Source: Legionella fallonii LLAP-10 (GTDB lineage: Bacteria; Pseudomonadota; Gammaproteobacteria; Legionellales; Legionellaceae). Taken from it: 64,000 nucleotides of DNA. Below, piece after piece: positions 49,007-61,459 of the stretch; within the stretch, counting starts at the first letter, position 1, and each line of letters begins with the position of its first letter. Under the pieces are notes generated by a model, which ran no database searches, had not been told where the DNA came from, and saw only the letters and a list, made by a program, of their open reading frames with translations. The translations under genes and the position numbers were made by a program. The stretch covers positions 3,043,501-3,107,500 of the forward strand of contig NZ_LN614827.1 of NCBI RefSeq assembly GCF_000953135.1, written 5' to 3'.

Positions 49007-49387
49007 TTATTTTTTATCTTTTGGTTTCTTCGTACCATACTTAGAACGACCTTGTTTACGATCATTCACGCCTGATGTATCTAAGCTACCTCTAACTGTG
49101 TGGTAACGCACACCAGGTAAGTCCTTAACACGACCACCCCTAATTAGAACAACAGAGTGTTCTTGAAGGTTGTGGCCTTCACCACCAATATATGATGTTA
49201 CTTCAAATCCATTTGTCAAACGTACACGTGCAACCTTACGCATAGCTGAATTAGGTTTTTTAGGTGTAGTAGTGTAAACGCGTGTACAAACTCCGCGTCT
49301 CTGTGGACATGACTCTAGTGCTGGCACGTTGCTCTTCTTCTTGACGTCCACACGAGGCTTTCTTACTAACTGATTAATAGTAGCCAT
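49007..49387 (-). CDS. rpsL: 30S ribosomal protein S12
   Basis: A 126-aa decoding-centre protein, the classic target of streptomycin-resistance changes. [12 protein letters not shown] start, [20 protein letters not shown] (20 residues; Lys in the PKKPNS loop is the wild-type sensitive residue) and [18 protein letters not shown] are present. It is the first gene of the str operon, with its own strong promoter in the gap after rpoC. Confidence 0.98.
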   Translation of the reverse strand: MATINQLVRKPRVDVKKKSNVPALESCPQRRGVCTRVYTTTPKKPNSAMRKVARVRLTNGFEVTSYIGGEGHNLQEHSVVLIRGGRVKDLPGVRYHTVRGSLDTSGVNDRKQGRSKYGTKKPKDKK

Positions 49388-49443
49388 ATGTACTTAACTC
49401 CGCTCTGTCTCTTGTGAATATTTTGAATGCATAAGGAGGCCGG

Positions 49444-49472
49444 ATTCTATATAGGTACGGCAGATTTGTCAA
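49444..49472 (-). promoter_or_regulatory. strong sigma70 promoter of the str operon (rpsL)
   Basis: The minus strand carries a consensus -35 TTGACA (49467-49472), an exact 17-nt spacer and a -10 TAGAAT (49444-49449), about 57 nt before the rpsL ATG. It is the best sigma70 promoter I see in the window and would boost str-S10-spc-alpha transcription beyond read-through from rpoC. Confidence 0.8.
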
Positions 49473-49486
49473 GTTTAAATCTGCCG
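49458..49486. repeat. perfect 10-bp inverted repeat over the rpsL promoter
   Basis: CGGCAGATTT (49458-49467) and AAATCTGCCG (49477-49486) are exact inverted repeats with a 9-base loop. The repeat begins 15 bases after the rpoC stop and encloses the -35 box of the rpsL promoter. In RNA it would form a hairpin at the 3' end of rpoC with no T-run after it; in DNA it could be an operator. Confidence 0.7.
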
Positions 49487-49500
49487 AATTTGAATCCAAA

Positions 49501-52500
49501 TTAGTGATCATGATTATCCGCGTTTAATGCTTCACTTAACGCGTGCTCAACATCACTTGCAGTAACAGTATGTACCGCATGTTCGCCACCTGCTGCAGCT
49601 CTTGCTCTTTTTGCCTTTCGGCCTTGATGATACGCATAACCTGTTCCCGCAGGAATCAAGCGACCAACCATCACGTTTTCCTTTAAACCACGTAAATCAT
49701 CAATTTTACCGCTTACAGCAGCTTCCGTGAGAACCCTAGTGGTTTCTTGGAACGATGCAGCAGATATAAACGATTCTGTGGCTAAAGATGCCTTAGTAAT
49801 ACCTAATAAAATCGGCGTACCTCTGGCAATCTGTTTTCCTTCAGCGATAAGTTTGTCGTTTTCGTCGAGCATTATACTTTCTTCAACGTGCTCTCCAACT
49901 AAGAACCTGGAATCACCTGCAAATGTAATTACTCGCTTACGTAACATCTGTCTGACAATAACCTCGATGTGTTTGTCATTAATTTTTACCCCTTGTAAAC
50001 GATATACGTCTTGCACTTCGTTTACAATATAGTTTGCTAATGCACCCACACCAAGTAGTCGTAAGATATCATGTGGGTTTAGCGCGCCTTCCGCTATAAT
50101 TTCACCACGTTCAACATGCTCACCTTCGAAAACGGATATATGACGCCATTTTGGTATCAATTCTTCATGACACTGATCTTCAGAGACGTTTATTATCAAT
50201 CTTCGTTTACCTTTAGTTTCTTTTCCAAAGTTAACTAATCCTGATACTTCAGCCATAACCGCTGAGTCTTTTGGCTTACGCGCTTCAAACAAATCAGCAA
50301 CCCTTGGAAGACCCCCTGTAATATCGCGTGTTTTCGATCTTTCTTGAGGAATACGAGCAATAACGTCTCCAACGCCCACTAAACCGCCATCCTCAAAATT
50401 AACAATCGCATCGACAGGCAAATAATACTGTGCAGGAACGTTTGTTCCAGCCAGGAATATATCCTCACCATCATTGGCAACTAATTTAACCATAGGTCTT
50501 AAATCACGTCCTGCCGTACCACGTTGTTTCGCATCAATAATTACAATGTTACTCAACCCTGTTAACTCATCTGTTTGTCTATGCATTGTTAAACCATCAA
50601 TCAAATCGACAAACTTCAAGTTACCAGTCACCTCTGAAATGATTGGGTGAGTATGTGGGTCCCAAGTAGCAATGATCTGTCCAGCCTCAACAGGCGAATT
50701 ATCGTGTACGGAAATAACAGCTCCATACGGCAACTTATATCGTTCGCGCTCACGCCCAAACTCATCAACGATAGTTACCTCACCTGATCTTGATACTGCT
50801 ACTAAATTTTTGTTTTCATGAGTTACCGTTTTAATGTTATGTAAACGAATAACCCCTTTTGTTTTAATTTGAATATTATTCGCAGCGGTTGCTCTAGAAG
50901 CAGCTCCTCCGATGTGGAAGGTACGCATTGTTAACTGTGTTCCAGGCTCACCAATTGATTGTGCAGCTATAATACCTACGGCTTCACCAGTATTTACTTT
51001 ATGACCACGAGCCAAATCACGTCCATAACATGCAGCGCATAGACCATAACGCGTTTGGCAGGTAATTGGAGAACGAACCATGATTTGGTCTACACCTTGC
51101 TTTTCTAAGTGTTCAACCCACTCTTCGTCTAACAATGTACCAGCTTTAACAACAGGTTCTGTCTGGGTTGGAATATAGACATCTGCTGCAACCACACGGC
51201 CTAAAACACGCTCATGTAAAGGTTCAACAATATCACCACCCTCAATTAATGGCTGCATCAAGACACCAGTGTCAACACCACAATCATCTTCAGTAATAAC
51301 AACGTCTTGTGCAACATCAACTAAACGTCTTGTCAAATATCCTGAGTTAGCAGTTTTTAACGCCGTATCCGCTAGACCTTTTCGCGCTCCGTGAGTAGAA
51401 ATAAAGTATTGGAATACATTTAGCCCTTCTCTAAAGTTCGCGGTAATTGGGGTTTCAATAATGGATCCATCAGGAGCAGCCATCAAGCCCCGCATACCAG
51501 CAAGCTGTCTAATCTGTGCCGCAGAACCCCTTGCTCCAGAGTCTGCCATCATAAAGATAGGGTTAAAGGATTCTTGCCTTACTTTATCACCCTTAATATT
51601 TGTGACTTCTTCGGTTGCAATTTTAGCCATCATCGACTTAGCAACTAATTCATTAGTTCTCGACCAAATATCAATTACCTTATTATATCGCTCACCATTA
51701 GTTACTAATCCTGAACGGAACTGAGACTCAATTTCTCTGACTTCATTATCAGCATGTTCAATAATAGAGGCTTTATCCTCTGGTATCTCCATATCTTCTA
51801 TACCAATGGATATACCTGAACGTGTTGCATATTTGAAACCGGTATACATTAACTGGTCAGCAAAAATAACTGTCTCTTTTAGACCAAAATTTCTATAGCA
51901 ACTATCAATTACCTTTGAAATAACTTTTTTGGTCATTGTACGATTTATATTAGAAAACGACATACCTTTGGGTAATATCTCTGCGAGAATAGCACGCCCC
52001 ACAGTCGTTTCAACTAAATGATATTCATTTTCACTATTTTCTTTAGGCATACGAATTCTAATCTTCGCATGAATATCAAGATGCCCTGACTCATAGAAGT
52101 TTTGAGCTTCTTGGGCACTTACATATATTTTACCTTCACCCAGGGCATTTACTTTTTCTCGAGTTAAATAATACAGTCCGAGTACTACGTCCTGGCTAGG
52201 AACAATAATTGGCTCACCACTTGCTGGAGACAAAATATTGTTAGTAGACATCATTAGAGAACGAGCTTCTAATTGTGCTTCTAGTGTTAGAGGCACGTGC
52301 ACTGCCATCTGGTCACCGTCAAAGTCTGCGTTGTATGCAGTACAAACTAATGGATGCAGCTGGATAGCTTTCCCTTCAATCAAAACAGGTTCAAAAGCCT
52401 GAATACCTAGTCTATGTAATGTAGGGGCACGGTTTAATAATATAGGATGTTCACGAATAACATCATCTAAAATATCCCAAACTACAGACTCTTCTCGCTC

Positions 52501-53745
52501 TACCATTTTCTTCGCGGCTTTAATAGTAGTTGCTAGGCCTCTAAACTCCAATTTACTGAAGATAAAAGGCTTAAATAACTCCAGAGCCATTTTTTTAGGT
52601 AAACCACACTGATGTAGTCTTAAAGTAGGGCCAACGACAATTACTGAACGACCTGAGTAGTCAACACGCTTACCTAATAAGTTTTGACGGAAGCGCCCTT
52701 GCTTACCTTTAATCATATCCGCTAATGATTTCAAAGGTCTTTTATTAGTGCCAGTTATTGCGCGACCACGTCGTCCGTTGTCAAGCAGAGCATCCACGGA
52801 CTCTTGCAACATTCTCTTTTCGTTACGAACAATAATATCTGGCGCATTTAGATCAAGTAAGCGCTTTAATCTATTATTTCTATTAATAACTCTTCTATAT
52901 AAGTCATTAAGATCTGAAGTTGCAAATCGACCACCATCTAATGGGACTAATGGTCTTAAATCTGGAGGAAGAACAGGTAATACATCCATAATCATCCACT
53001 CAGGCTTATTCCCGGAATCAAAGAAAGCTTCAAGCAGTTTTAATCTTTTAGTAATTTTCTTAATTTTCGTTTCAGAATTAGTAGTAGGTAATTCTTCACG
53101 TAAGTTTCTAATCTCATCTTCTAGATCAATTTGGCGAAGCAAGTCACGAATAGCTTCTGCGCCCATTCGTGCATCAAATTCATCACCATATTGTTCCATC
53201 GCATCAAGATAAGCTTCATCATTTAATAATTGACCTTTTTCTAACTCAGTCATTCCAGGATCAACTACAACAAATGCTTCAAAATATAAGACGCGCTCAA
53301 TATCTCTGAGAGTCATATCGAGCAAAAGTCCTATTCTTGAAGGAAGTGATTTTAAGAACCATATGTGCGCTACTGGACTAGCTAATTCAATGTGCCCCAT
53401 ACGCTCACGTCTAACTTTAGCTAATGCAAGCTCAACACCGCATTTTTCACAAATAACACCGCGATGTTTTAATCGCTTATACTTACCACATAGACACTCA
53501 TAGTCTTTAACAGGACCGAATGTCTTAGCGCAGAATAAACCATCTCGTTCTGGCTTAAAGGTACGATAGTTAATAGTTTCTGGTTTCTTTACTTCCCCAT
53601 AAGACCATGAACGGATTAATTCAGGAGAAGCTAGTGCAATTTTAATCGCATCAAATTCTTCACTTTGCCCTTGTTGTTTGAGGATGCCTAACAGATCACT
53701 CATTACAGGTGCTTTTCTCATTGGGTCGTTGTTTAGAGTAGCCAA
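49501..53745 (-). CDS. rpoC: RNA polymerase beta' subunit
   Basis: A 1414-aa catalytic subunit. The active-site Mg motif NADFDGDQM, the N-terminal zinc site [20 protein letters not shown], the bridge-helix/trigger-loop region [20 protein letters not shown] and the second zinc site are intact. The TTG at 53745 has a GGAGG site 8 nt before it, so I chose it; an ATG at 53703 ([11 protein letters not shown]), where relatives usually begin, has only a weak site and is the alternative. Follows rpoB by 47 bp. Confidence 0.96.
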   Translation of the reverse strand: MATLNNDPMRKAPVMSDLLGILKQQGQSEEFDAIKIALASPELIRSWSYGEVKKPETINYRTFKPERDGLFCAKTFGPVKDYECLCGKYKRLKHRGVICEKCGVELALAKVRRERMGHIELASPVAHIWFLKSLPSRIGLLLDMTLRDIERVLYFEAFVVVDPGMTELEKGQLLNDEAYLDAMEQYGDEFDARMGAEAIRDLLRQIDLEDEIRNLREELPTTNSETKIKKITKRLKLLEAFFDSGNKPEWMIMDVLPVLPPDLRPLVPLDGGRFATSDLNDLYRRVINRNNRLKRLLDLNAPDIIVRNEKRMLQESVDALLDNGRRGRAITGTNKRPLKSLADMIKGKQGRFRQNLLGKRVDYSGRSVIVVGPTLRLHQCGLPKKMALELFKPFIFSKLEFRGLATTIKAAKKMVEREESVVWDILDDVIREHPILLNRAPTLHRLGIQAFEPVLIEGKAIQLHPLVCTAYNADFDGDQMAVHVPLTLEAQLEARSLMMSTNNILSPASGEPIIVPSQDVVLGLYYLTREKVNALGEGKIYVSAQEAQNFYESGHLDIHAKIRIRMPKENSENEYHLVETTVGRAILAEILPKGMSFSNINRTMTKKVISKVIDSCYRNFGLKETVIFADQLMYTGFKYATRSGISIGIEDMEIPEDKASIIEHADNEVREIESQFRSGLVTNGERYNKVIDIWSRTNELVAKSMMAKIATEEVTNIKGDKVRQESFNPIFMMADSGARGSAAQIRQLAGMRGLMAAPDGSIIETPITANFREGLNVFQYFISTHGARKGLADTALKTANSGYLTRRLVDVAQDVVITEDDCGVDTGVLMQPLIEGGDIVEPLHERVLGRVVAADVYIPTQTEPVVKAGTLLDEEWVEHLEKQGVDQIMVRSPITCQTRYGLCAACYGRDLARGHKVNTGEAVGIIAAQSIGEPGTQLTMRTFHIGGAASRATAANNIQIKTKGVIRLHNIKTVTHENKNLVAVSRSGEVTIVDEFGRERERYKLPYGAVISVHDNSPVEAGQIIATWDPHTHPIISEVTGNLKFVDLIDGLTMHRQTDELTGLSNIVIIDAKQRGTAGRDLRPMVKLVANDGEDIFLAGTNVPAQYYLPVDAIVNFEDGGLVGVGDVIARIPQERSKTRDITGGLPRVADLFEARKPKDSAVMAEVSGLVNFGKETKGKRRLIINVSEDQCHEELIPKWRHISVFEGEHVERGEIIAEGALNPHDILRLLGVGALANYIVNEVQDVYRLQGVKINDKHIEVIVRQMLRKRVITFAGDSRFLVGEHVEESIMLDENDKLIAEGKQIARGTPILLGITKASLATESFISAASFQETTRVLTEAAVSGKIDDLRGLKENVMVGRLIPAGTGYAYHQGRKAKRARAAAGGEHAVHTVTASDVEHALSEALNADNHDH

Positions 53746-53792
53746 AGTTTATGCCTCCAAAATTTGGTTAGTCAGTATCTATCGCTGAACAG

Positions 53793-56700
53793 TTAACCGT
53801 GATCTAACTCGATATCAATTCCCAGCGCTCTAATTTCCTTCAGCAGTACATTGAAAGACTCGGGCATTCCTGGGTCCATACGATGATCTCCATCGACTAT
53901 GTTTTTGTAGATCTTTGTTCTACCTCCAACGTCATCTGATTTCACAGTTAGCATTTCTTGCAGAGTATATGCTGCACCATAAGCCTCTAGTGCCCAAACT
54001 TCCATTTCCCCAAACCGCTGTCCACCAAACTGTGCCTTACCGCCGAGTGGTTGCTGCGTTACTAAACTATATGAGCCAGTTGAACGAGCATGCATTTTAT
54101 CATCAACTAAATGGTTTAGTTTCAACATGTACATGTAACCGACTGTGACAGGATTATCAAACTTGTTTCCTGTGCGACCATCAATTAGTACCGTTTTTCC
54201 ATCAGAGGGTAAATCTGCTAACTGCAGCATTTGCTTGATTTCTTCTTCAGAAGCACCATCAAACACAGGGGTTGCCATAGGAACGCCCGCACGTAAATTG
54301 TCAGCCAATCTGAAGAGTTCTTCTTCATTGAGACAATCAAGATTAACTCGTTGAATATCACTATGATTGTATATTTTGTTCAAAAACCCTCTAATTTCTT
54401 CAGCCGATTGCTTACTATCAAGCATCTGGGCAACTTTAATCCCTAGGCCTTTTGCAGCCAATCCTAGATGAGTCTCTAGAACTTGTCCGATATTCATACG
54501 TGATGGTACGCCTAATGGATTGAGCACGATATCAACTGCGGTTCCATCCTCCATATGAGGCATATCTTCAATAGGAACAACGATGGAAATAACCCCTTTG
54601 TTACCATGTCGACCAGCCATTTTATCACCAGGCTGTATCCTTCTTTTTACAGCTAAATAGACTTTAACGATTTTCAAGACGCCTGGTGCTAAATCATCAC
54701 CTTGGATAATTTTTTTACGGCTATCGTTGAAACGCTTTTCCATTTCTTTTGTTAAAAGCTCGAGCTGCTTTGATAACTGCTCAAGTTGTTGACTAATTTC
54801 ATCATTATCCAAACGGATATCAAACCACTTATCTCTAGCTACTTTTAACAAATAATCATCAGTGATCTTAGAGCCTGGCTTTAAGTTATTAGGTCCGCCA
54901 TTTGCTACCTTATCTAGAAGTAAATTAGATACACGATGGTAAATATCTTCTTCACGAATACGTCGCTCATCAATAAGATCCTTACGAACTCTCGCTAAAT
55001 GTTCTTCTTCGATACTCTTAGCACGAGCATCTTTATCTAAGCCATCTCTAGTAAATACTTGTACATCGATTACTGTACCATTCATTCCTGAAGGAACTCG
55101 AAGTGAAGAGTCTTTTACGTCAGAAGCCTTTTCACCGAATATTGCCCTTAGTAACTTTTCCTCTGGTGTTAATTGTGTTTCACCTTTTGGCGTCACTTTA
55201 CCCACCAATATATCACCAGCACTTACTTCAGCACCTATGTAAACAACACCTGACTCATCTAAATTAGATAAAGCAGACTCACCAACATTAGGAATATCTG
55301 CGGTGATTTCCTCTGTTCCCAATTTAGTGTCACGTGCGATACAGGTTAGTTCTTCGATATGGATAGTTGTAAACCTATCATCTTGGACAACTCGTTCTGA
55401 TATAAGAATAGAGTCCTCAAAGTTATATCCATTCCAAGGCATAAAGGCAACTAATAAATTTTGTCCTAATGCTAACTCTCCCATATCAGTACAGGGGCCA
55501 TCGGCTAAAACATCACTTTTTTGTATACGATCACCTGTAGATACGATTGGACGTTGATTAATACACGTGTCTTGGTTAGAGCGGAAATATTTAGTAAGGT
55601 TATAAATATCAACCCCTGTTTCACCTGCTGTTGTTTCATTATCGTTTACACGAACGACAATACGTGAAGCATCAACTGAATCTATTATTCCACCGCGTTT
55701 TGCAACAACGGAAACCCCAGAATCAGAAGCAACAATTCGTTCCATCCCGGTACCAACTAGTGGCTTTTCAGAGCGCAATGTGGGAACTGCTTGTCGTTGC
55801 ATGTTTGATCCCATGAGCGCCCTGTTCGCATCATCATGCTCAAGGAATGGAATTAAAGACGCAGCAACAGAAACGATCTGTTTAGGAGAAATATCCATGT
55901 AATTAATTTTATCAGGAGTCGTTAATGAGAACTCATTCTGATGTCTACAGGGAACTAAATCAGCCAAAATATTGCCCTGCTCATCAAGTTCTACACTAGA
56001 TTGAGCGATGTATTGATCAACTTCTTCAATAGCAGACAAATATTCAATTTCATCGGTTACACGACCATTAATTACCCTACGGCAAGGTGTCTCAATGAAC
56101 CCATAATCATTGGTTCTAGCATAAACGGATAGAGAGTTAATCAATCCGATGTTAGGACCTTCAGGAGTTTCAATAGGACAGACGCGCCCATAGTGAGTTG
56201 TATGTACGTCGCGTACCTCAAAACCAGCACGTTCACGAGTTAAACCGCCTGGGCCTAAAGCAGATACTCTTCGCTTATGAGTTACCCCTGATAATGGATT
56301 AACTTGATCCATGAATTGAGACAGCTGGCTAGAGCCAAAAAACTCTTTAATCGCAGCAGAAACTGGTTTTGCATTGATTAAATCTTGAGGCATTAAATTT
56401 TCTGACTCAACTAGACTAAGTCTTTCTTTAACGGCACGTTCTACGCGAACCAAGCCTACTCTAAACTGATTTTCAGTCATTTCACCGACACTTCGTACCC
56501 TACGATTACCAAGGTGGTCAATATCGTCAACCATACCGATACCATTTCGAATATCAATTAAGGTCTTAATAACAGCCAGGATATCTTCTTTAATCAGAGT
56601 ACCAGGACCATCATCGTTCTTTCTACCTACTCGTCTGTTAAATTTCATTCGTCCAACAGCGGATAGATCGTATCGATCATCAACAAAGAATAAATTCTTG

Positions 56701-57899
56701 AATAATGCTTCTGCAGCTTCTTTTGTAGGTGGCTCACCTGGTCGCATCATTCTGTAAATTTCAACCAAGGCCTCGAGCTGACTTGACGTCGGGTCAATCT
56801 TTAAAGTATCTGAAATGTATGACCCGTGATCTAAATCGTTAGTATAGATCATATCAATTTGAAGAATTCCATTATCAGCCATCGCATCTAATAATTCTTC
56901 AGTAATTTCATCATTTGCTTTCGCTAAAAACTCACCGGTTAATGTATCAATTACATTTTTAGCTAATATTTTCCCAATTAAGTAATCTCTAGGAACTACG
57001 AGATCCTGCATTTGGGCTTTTTCCATTTGTTTAATGTGTCTAGCAGTGATTCTGCGTCCTTGTTCAACAATTAATTCACCTGTTTCAGGAACAAGAATAT
57101 CAAATGAAGCTATTTCTCCACGTAAACGTTGTGGAATTAAATCAATATGATATTCACCATTTTTAAGGTGACAATTTGTTACTTCAAAAAATTCACCCAA
57201 AATATCTTCAGTTTCGTAACCTAAAGCTCTTAATAATATGCTCACAGGCAATTTACGTCTTCTATCAATACGGACATAAACACAATCTTTGGGATCAAAT
57301 TCAAAATCTAACCATGAACCACGGTAAGGTATTATACGTGCTGAATATAGTAGTTTTCCAGATGAGTGCGTTTTACCTTTATCATGTTCAAAGATAACGC
57401 CTGGAGAACGGTGCAGCTGTGATACAACGACTCTTTCAGTGCCATTGACAACAAAAGTACCGACATCAGTCATTAAAGGAATCTCACCCATAAAAACATC
57501 TTGCTCTCTAATGTCTTTAACTGGCTTTGGCTCATCGCTTGCGTCTTTATCAAGAACAACAAGTCTTATCGTGACCCGTAAGGGGGCTGAGTAGGTTAAA
57601 CCTCTCAGTTTACATTCACGCACATCAAATGCGGGCTCACCTAGTTTATATCCCACATATTCAAGTCTTGCATTACCAGAAAAACTTTCAATAGGAAACA
57701 CAGATGAGAATGCGGCATGTAGTCCAGTTTTAAGTTGTTCACTTAATCGAGTATCGGTCTGGAGAAAATCCCTATAGGATTTAAGTTGAATTTCAAGCAG
57801 ATTTGGTATAGCCATTTGATCAATCTGCTTACCAAAGCTTTTGCGAAATCGTTTTTTCTCAGCATGTGAATATTGAGGTTTAGCTTCTGCAACGGCCAT
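53793..57899 (-). CDS. rpoB: RNA polymerase beta subunit
   Basis: A 1368-aa catalytic subunit. The rifampicin-pocket region reads [20 protein letters not shown] then [11 protein letters not shown], i.e. wild type; [15 protein letters not shown] and the C-terminal clamp interface are intact. The ATG at 57899 ([17 protein letters not shown]) has an AGAGGAAA site upstream; the longer frame from 57950 adds 17 residues with no homology. Last two genes of rplKAJL-rpoBC. Confidence 0.97.
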   Translation of the reverse strand: MAVAEAKPQYSHAEKKRFRKSFGKQIDQMAIPNLLEIQLKSYRDFLQTDTRLSEQLKTGLHAAFSSVFPIESFSGNARLEYVGYKLGEPAFDVRECKLRGLTYSAPLRVTIRLVVLDKDASDEPKPVKDIREQDVFMGEIPLMTDVGTFVVNGTERVVVSQLHRSPGVIFEHDKGKTHSSGKLLYSARIIPYRGSWLDFEFDPKDCVYVRIDRRRKLPVSILLRALGYETEDILGEFFEVTNCHLKNGEYHIDLIPQRLRGEIASFDILVPETGELIVEQGRRITARHIKQMEKAQMQDLVVPRDYLIGKILAKNVIDTLTGEFLAKANDEITEELLDAMADNGILQIDMIYTNDLDHGSYISDTLKIDPTSSQLEALVEIYRMMRPGEPPTKEAAEALFKNLFFVDDRYDLSAVGRMKFNRRVGRKNDDGPGTLIKEDILAVIKTLIDIRNGIGMVDDIDHLGNRRVRSVGEMTENQFRVGLVRVERAVKERLSLVESENLMPQDLINAKPVSAAIKEFFGSSQLSQFMDQVNPLSGVTHKRRVSALGPGGLTRERAGFEVRDVHTTHYGRVCPIETPEGPNIGLINSLSVYARTNDYGFIETPCRRVINGRVTDEIEYLSAIEEVDQYIAQSSVELDEQGNILADLVPCRHQNEFSLTTPDKINYMDISPKQIVSVAASLIPFLEHDDANRALMGSNMQRQAVPTLRSEKPLVGTGMERIVASDSGVSVVAKRGGIIDSVDASRIVVRVNDNETTAGETGVDIYNLTKYFRSNQDTCINQRPIVSTGDRIQKSDVLADGPCTDMGELALGQNLLVAFMPWNGYNFEDSILISERVVQDDRFTTIHIEELTCIARDTKLGTEEITADIPNVGESALSNLDESGVVYIGAEVSAGDILVGKVTPKGETQLTPEEKLLRAIFGEKASDVKDSSLRVPSGMNGTVIDVQVFTRDGLDKDARAKSIEEEHLARVRKDLIDERRIREEDIYHRVSNLLLDKVANGGPNNLKPGSKITDDYLLKVARDKWFDIRLDNDEISQQLEQLSKQLELLTKEMEKRFNDSRKKIIQGDDLAPGVLKIVKVYLAVKRRIQPGDKMAGRHGNKGVISIVVPIEDMPHMEDGTAVDIVLNPLGVPSRMNIGQVLETHLGLAAKGLGIKVAQMLDSKQSAEEIRGFLNKIYNHSDIQRVNLDCLNEEELFRLADNLRAGVPMATPVFDGASEEEIKQMLQLADLPSDGKTVLIDGRTGNKFDNPVTVGYMYMLKLNHLVDDKMHARSTGSYSLVTQQPLGGKAQFGGQRFGEMEVWALEAYGAAYTLQEMLTVKSDDVGGRTKIYKNIVDGDHRMDPGMPESFNVLLKEIRALGIDIELDHG

Positions 57900-57989
57900 G
57901 GTGTTTCCTCTGTAAATTATTGATGACTTCAAACGCGCAAACCCAGCCATGTAAACATGACTGGGTCACATAGTACTTTTATATCTTAA

Positions 57990-58367
57990 TTATTTAACTT
58001 CTACTGTAGCGCCAGCTTCTTCAAGCTCTTTCTTGATAGTAGCAGCTTCATCTTTAGATATGCCTTCTTTAACAGTTGAAGGAGCGCCTTCTACTAGATC
58101 TTTAGCTTCTTTCAAGCCAAGGCCAGTGATAGTACGAATTACTTTAATCACGCCAACTTTGTTAGAACCAAAGCTAGTCATAATTACGTTAAATTCTGTT
58201 TGCTCTTCAGCAACAGCAGCTCCACCAGCAGCAGGTGCAGCTACAGCAACTGCAGCAGCTGCAGCAGATACGTTAAATTTTTCTTCCATAGCTTCGATAA
58301 GCTCAACAACTTCCATAACAGACATGTTGGAGATTGTTTCTAAAATTTCATCTTTTGACACAGCCAT
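57990..58367 (-). CDS. rplL: 50S ribosomal protein L7/L12
   Basis: A 125-aa stalk protein present in multiple copies on L10, recruiting translation GTPases. It has the N-terminal dimer helix, an Ala-rich hinge ([16 protein letters not shown]) and the C-terminal domain with [20 protein letters not shown]. 40 bp after rplJ and 90 bp before rpoB. Confidence 0.98.
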   Translation of the reverse strand: MAVSKDEILETISNMSVMEVVELIEAMEEKFNVSAAAAAVAVAAPAAGGAAVAEEQTEFNVIMTSFGSNKVGVIKVIRTITGLGLKEAKDLVEGAPSTVKEGISKDEAATIKKELEEAGATVEVK

Positions 58368-58407
58368 TACTAGCTCCTAGTTATAAAATAATAAATGATT
58401 ATGTGGA

Positions 58408-58932
58408 TTATTCTGCTTTTTTGTCTTTTACTGCTGCAATAGTTCTCACCAACTTGGCGTGAGGTTCTGCAAGAGTACGGACAAATTTCTCAATCGGCGC
58501 TTTCATCACATACATTAATTTAGCTATTGCTTCATCGCGTGTTGGTAAGCTAGCCACCGCATCAATTTGATTGGCATTGTAAACTTTTCCACCAACAGAT
58601 AAAGCTTTAATTTCAAGCTTATCAAATGTCTTTGTGAATTCTTTCAGTAGTCTAGCTGCATCACTAGGTGCTTCTAGCGATAAAGCTATAAATAAAGGAC
58701 CTACAAGTAAGTCATTTAAGCACTCAAATTCAGTATTTTTAAAAGCTCTTCTTGTTAAAGTATTTCTTACAACTCGAAGATAAACACCAGACTTACGCGC
58801 TTCACTACGTAATTGCGTCATTTGATTAACAGTTAAACCACGATAATCAGCAACCACTGCTGAAATAGCCTTAGATGCGACTGCAGTCACTTCTTCAACA
58901 ACGGCCTTTTTTGCAGCTAAATTTAATGTCAC
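58408..58932 (-). CDS. rplJ: 50S ribosomal protein L10
   Basis: A 174-aa base of the L7/L12 stalk. KAISAVVADYRGLTVNQMTQ and LRSEARKSGVYLRVVRNTL are typical, with a C-terminal helix that binds L7/L12 dimers. It is preceded by a structured leader (58933-59098), through which L10 represses its own translation in relatives. Confidence 0.97.
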   Translation of the reverse strand: MTLNLAAKKAVVEEVTAVASKAISAVVADYRGLTVNQMTQLRSEARKSGVYLRVVRNTLTRRAFKNTEFECLNDLLVGPLFIALSLEAPSDAARLLKEFTKTFDKLEIKALSVGGKVYNANQIDAVASLPTRDEAIAKLMYVMKAPIEKFVRTLAEPHAKLVRTIAAVKDKKAE

Positions 58933-59098
58933 GTTACTGACCTCCTAATATGTACAAACCACATGGATTTGACAGTTATGGTGGCCGTCTCAGATTATAT
59001 TCGGAGCCGGTTCACCGTCTGCGCAGGACATTAAGCTTTCGCACCTGCGGTCTTCGACGACATGGAACCTAATCTATGCCGTGAATTCTTAAAATGGG
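58933..59098 (-). promoter_or_regulatory. L10 (rplJ) autoregulatory mRNA leader
   Basis: The 174-bp gap between rplA and rplJ is GC-rich for this genome and carries the conserved leader motif TTAATGTCCTGCGCAGACGG followed by TGAACCGGCTCC, matching the E. coli rplJ leader core (AATGTCCTGCGTAGACGG). Several stems can be drawn. It should be the site where the L10-L7/L12 complex binds to repress rplJL translation. Confidence 0.8.
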
Positions 59099-59106
59099 TT
59101 GGTATC

Positions 59107-59802
59107 TTACACAGGTATTGATGAAATATCAATAGATAATCCAGGTCCCATAGTTGAAGATAATGATATTTTCTTCAGATACTGTCCTTTAGAAGAAGCC
59201 GGTTTAGCTTTCTTAAGATCGTTAATTAAAGCTACAATATTTTCGAGTACATCTTCTGCAGAAAAATCAACTTTACCAACTGAACAATGAATAATTCCGT
59301 TCTTATCAGTTCTATAACGAACCTGACCTGATTTTGCATCATTTACAGCTGCTTCAACGTTAGTTGTTACAGTACCAACTTTAGGGTTAGGCATTAAACC
59401 TCTTGGGCCTAAAATTTGTCCTAATTGACCAACAATACGCATAGCATCAGGAGTAGCGATAACAACATCAAAGTCCATTACGCCACCTTTTATCGACTCA
59501 GCTAAGTCTTCAAACCCGACAATATCAGCACCTGCATTTTTTGCTTTTGTTGCATTATCGCCTTGAGCAAAAACGGCTACTCTTACGACCTTGCCAGTAC
59601 CTTTTGGTAAATTAGTTGAAGAGCGAACAACTTGATCTGATTTACGTGGATCCACGCCCAAATTTACGCTAATATCTAAACTTTCACGAAATTTAGTAGA
59701 TGCAAATTGCTTTATTATAGCGACAGCATCGTGAACGTTGTATAAATGATTAGGCTTAATCACTTCTATAATCTTTTTCTGTTTTTTAGATAACTTTGAC
59801 AT
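59107..59802 (-). CDS. rplA: 50S ribosomal protein L1
   Basis: A 231-aa mobile stalk protein at the E site that also represses rplKA translation in relatives. [20 protein letters not shown], then [14 protein letters not shown], and [11 protein letters not shown] are diagnostic. Follows rplK by 9 bp. Confidence 0.98.
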   Translation of the reverse strand: MSKLSKKQKKIIEVIKPNHLYNVHDAVAIIKQFASTKFRESLDISVNLGVDPRKSDQVVRSSTNLPKGTGKVVRVAVFAQGDNATKAKNAGADIVGFEDLAESIKGGVMDFDVVIATPDAMRIVGQLGQILGPRGLMPNPKVGTVTTNVEAAVNDAKSGQVRYRTDKNGIIHCSVGKVDFSAEDVLENIVALINDLKKAKPASSKGQYLKKISLSSTMGPGLSIDISSIPV

Positions 59803-59811
59803 GGTAACCCC

Positions 59812-60246
59812 TTATTCCAAACCTTCAACTTCAATACCCATGCTGCGCGCTGTACCTGCAATACTTCTAACAGCTGCTGCTAAATCTGCTGCAGTTAAGT
59901 CAGGTTGCTTGACCTTTGCAATCTCTTCAAGTTGACTGACGTTTAGTTTGGCTACTTTCTTCGTATTAGGTGTACCACTGCCACTTTGAATCCCTGCAGC
60001 TTTTTTCAGAAGAACTGATGCTGGAGGTGTTTTAGTAATAAATGTGAAACTACGATCAGTATACACAGTAATCACAACAGGAGTAGGCAAGCCTTGCTCC
60101 ATTTGTTGTGTTGCAGCATTAAATGCCTTACAAAACTCCATAATGTTTACACCTCGTTGACCTAAAGCAGGACCAACTGGTGGACTTGGGTTTGCCTTCC
60201 CTGCGGGAATTTGCAACTTAATATATGCTTCTACTTTTTTTGCCAT
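59812..60246 (-). CDS. rplK: 50S ribosomal protein L11
   Basis: A 144-aa protein of the GTPase-associated centre. [36 protein letters not shown] and the C-terminal [16 protein letters not shown] are diagnostic. A 152-bp gap separates it from nusG, leaving room for a separate promoter. Confidence 0.98.
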   Translation of the reverse strand: MAKKVEAYIKLQIPAGKANPSPPVGPALGQRGVNIMEFCKAFNAATQQMEQGLPTPVVITVYTDRSFTFITKTPPASVLLKKAAGIQSGSGTPNTKKVAKLNVSQLEEIAKVKQPDLTAADLAAAVRSIAGTARSMGIEVEGLE

Positions 60247-60398
60247 TTTTACTCCTTATGGGTCATACGCTAGCTCGTAGCAACAACAAAAATGCTATCA
60301 CTTTATCTACTAGCTCCCCGATTTTATAAAAACCAATCTTTTTATTATTGTTTTATTTTACTTTGATCAATAAATGATGTTCTGTAATGTAGCACAGG

Positions 60399-60944
60399 TT
60401 ATGTTTTTTCTACCTGGCTAAATTCAAGTTCGACAGGAGTTGAGCGTCCAAAAATAAGAACAGCGACTCTCAATCTATTTTTCTCATAATTAACTTCTTC
60501 GACCACACCATTGAAGTCAACAAATGGGCCTTCTTTAACTCTAATAACTTCACCTGGCTCGAAGAGAATCTTAGGTCTAGGCTTAGTGACACCATCTTCA
60601 ACTCGCTGCATAATTGCTCGAGCTTCTTTCTCGGTAATAGGCGTTGGAGTCTGACTTGTTCCACCAATAAAACCCAGTACTCTAGGGATGGCTCTTACCA
60701 TGTGCCATGTTTGATCATCCATAACCATATTAACTAACACATACCCGGGGAAAAATTTACGTGTACTCTTCCGTTTTTGTCCGGAACGCATTTCAACCAC
60801 TTCTTCAGATGGGACTACCACTTCACCAATTTTATCTTGTAAATTATGGTGTACTGCACGTGACGTTATTTCACGCATTACAAAATTCTCATATCCTGAA
60901 TAGGCATGAACAACGTACCACTGTTTAGATTTGAGTTCGTCCAC
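60399..60944 (-). CDS. nusG: transcription antitermination protein NusG
   Basis: A 181-aa elongation factor that binds RNA polymerase through its NGN domain ([20 protein letters not shown]) and Rho or S10 through its C-terminal KOW domain ([20 protein letters not shown]). [20 protein letters not shown] is also typical. It follows secE by 5 bp, the usual secE-nusG pair. Confidence 0.97.
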   Translation of the reverse strand: MDELKSKQWYVVHAYSGYENFVMREITSRAVHHNLQDKIGEVVVPSEEVVEMRSGQKRKSTRKFFPGYVLVNMVMDDQTWHMVRAIPRVLGFIGGTSQTPTPITEKEARAIMQRVEDGVTKPRPKILFEPGEVIRVKEGPFVDFNGVVEEVNYEKNRLRVAVLIFGRSTPVELEFSQVEKT

Positions 60945-60949
60945 CGTAT

Positions 60950-61321
60950 TTACCCTAAATGTGTTATTTTAGCGATTGCCCACATCATCATAGAATCAAT
61001 TCCCCATAGGATAAACCCGGTTACCGTAACCATTACCATCACTATAGTTGTTGTCTGGATTGTTTCTTGACGTGTTGGCCAAACTACTTTTAGTAATTCA
61101 ACTTTAGCTTCTTGGGCAAATAGAAATACTTGCTTGCCCTTAGTAGTCAAGTAGCCAAAAAATAAAGTTAATATAAACCATCCCAGCCAGATCATCGCTT
61201 GGATTGGCCCTGAAAAATTGTAGTAATAAGTACAAAAAAAGGCCCCTACAGTGATAAGAACCACTGCTAGCCATGACATTATATCCTTAATATTACTTTG
61301 GTTTTCGTTTGAACTATTCAT
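60950..61321 (-). CDS. secE: protein translocase subunit SecE
   Basis: A 123-aa inner-membrane subunit of SecYEG with three predicted helices, as in enterobacteria, and the conserved cytosolic stretch [20 protein letters not shown]. The ATG at 61321 (MNSSNENQ) is used; the longer frame from 61366 runs into tRNA-Trp. It starts 16 bp after the tRNA's 3' end. Confidence 0.95.
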   Translation of the reverse strand: MNSSNENQSNIKDIMSWLAVVLITVGAFFCTYYYNFSGPIQAMIWLGWFILTLFFGYLTTKGKQVFLFAQEAKVELLKVVWPTRQETIQTTTIVMVMVTVTGFILWGIDSMMMWAIAKITHLG

Positions 61322-61336
61322 ATATACTTGGTAAGT

Positions 61337-61412
61337 TGGCAGGCCAGGAGGGAATCGAACCCCCAACCTGCGGTTTTGGAGACCGCCACTCTGCCAATTG
61401 AGCTACTGGCCT
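61337..61412 (-). tRNA. trpT: tRNA-Trp (CCA)
   Basis: A 76-nt cloverleaf with anticodon CCA in the loop CTCCAAA, T-loop GTTCGATTC, a 7-bp acceptor stem AGGCCAG/CTGGCCT, discriminator G and an encoded CCA. It sits between tufB and secE, so it is part of the tRNA-tufB-secE transcript. Confidence 0.97.
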
Positions 61413-61459
61413 AAATTCAATTGGCATAAAATTATATTTTATGCCAACACAGTTACCTT

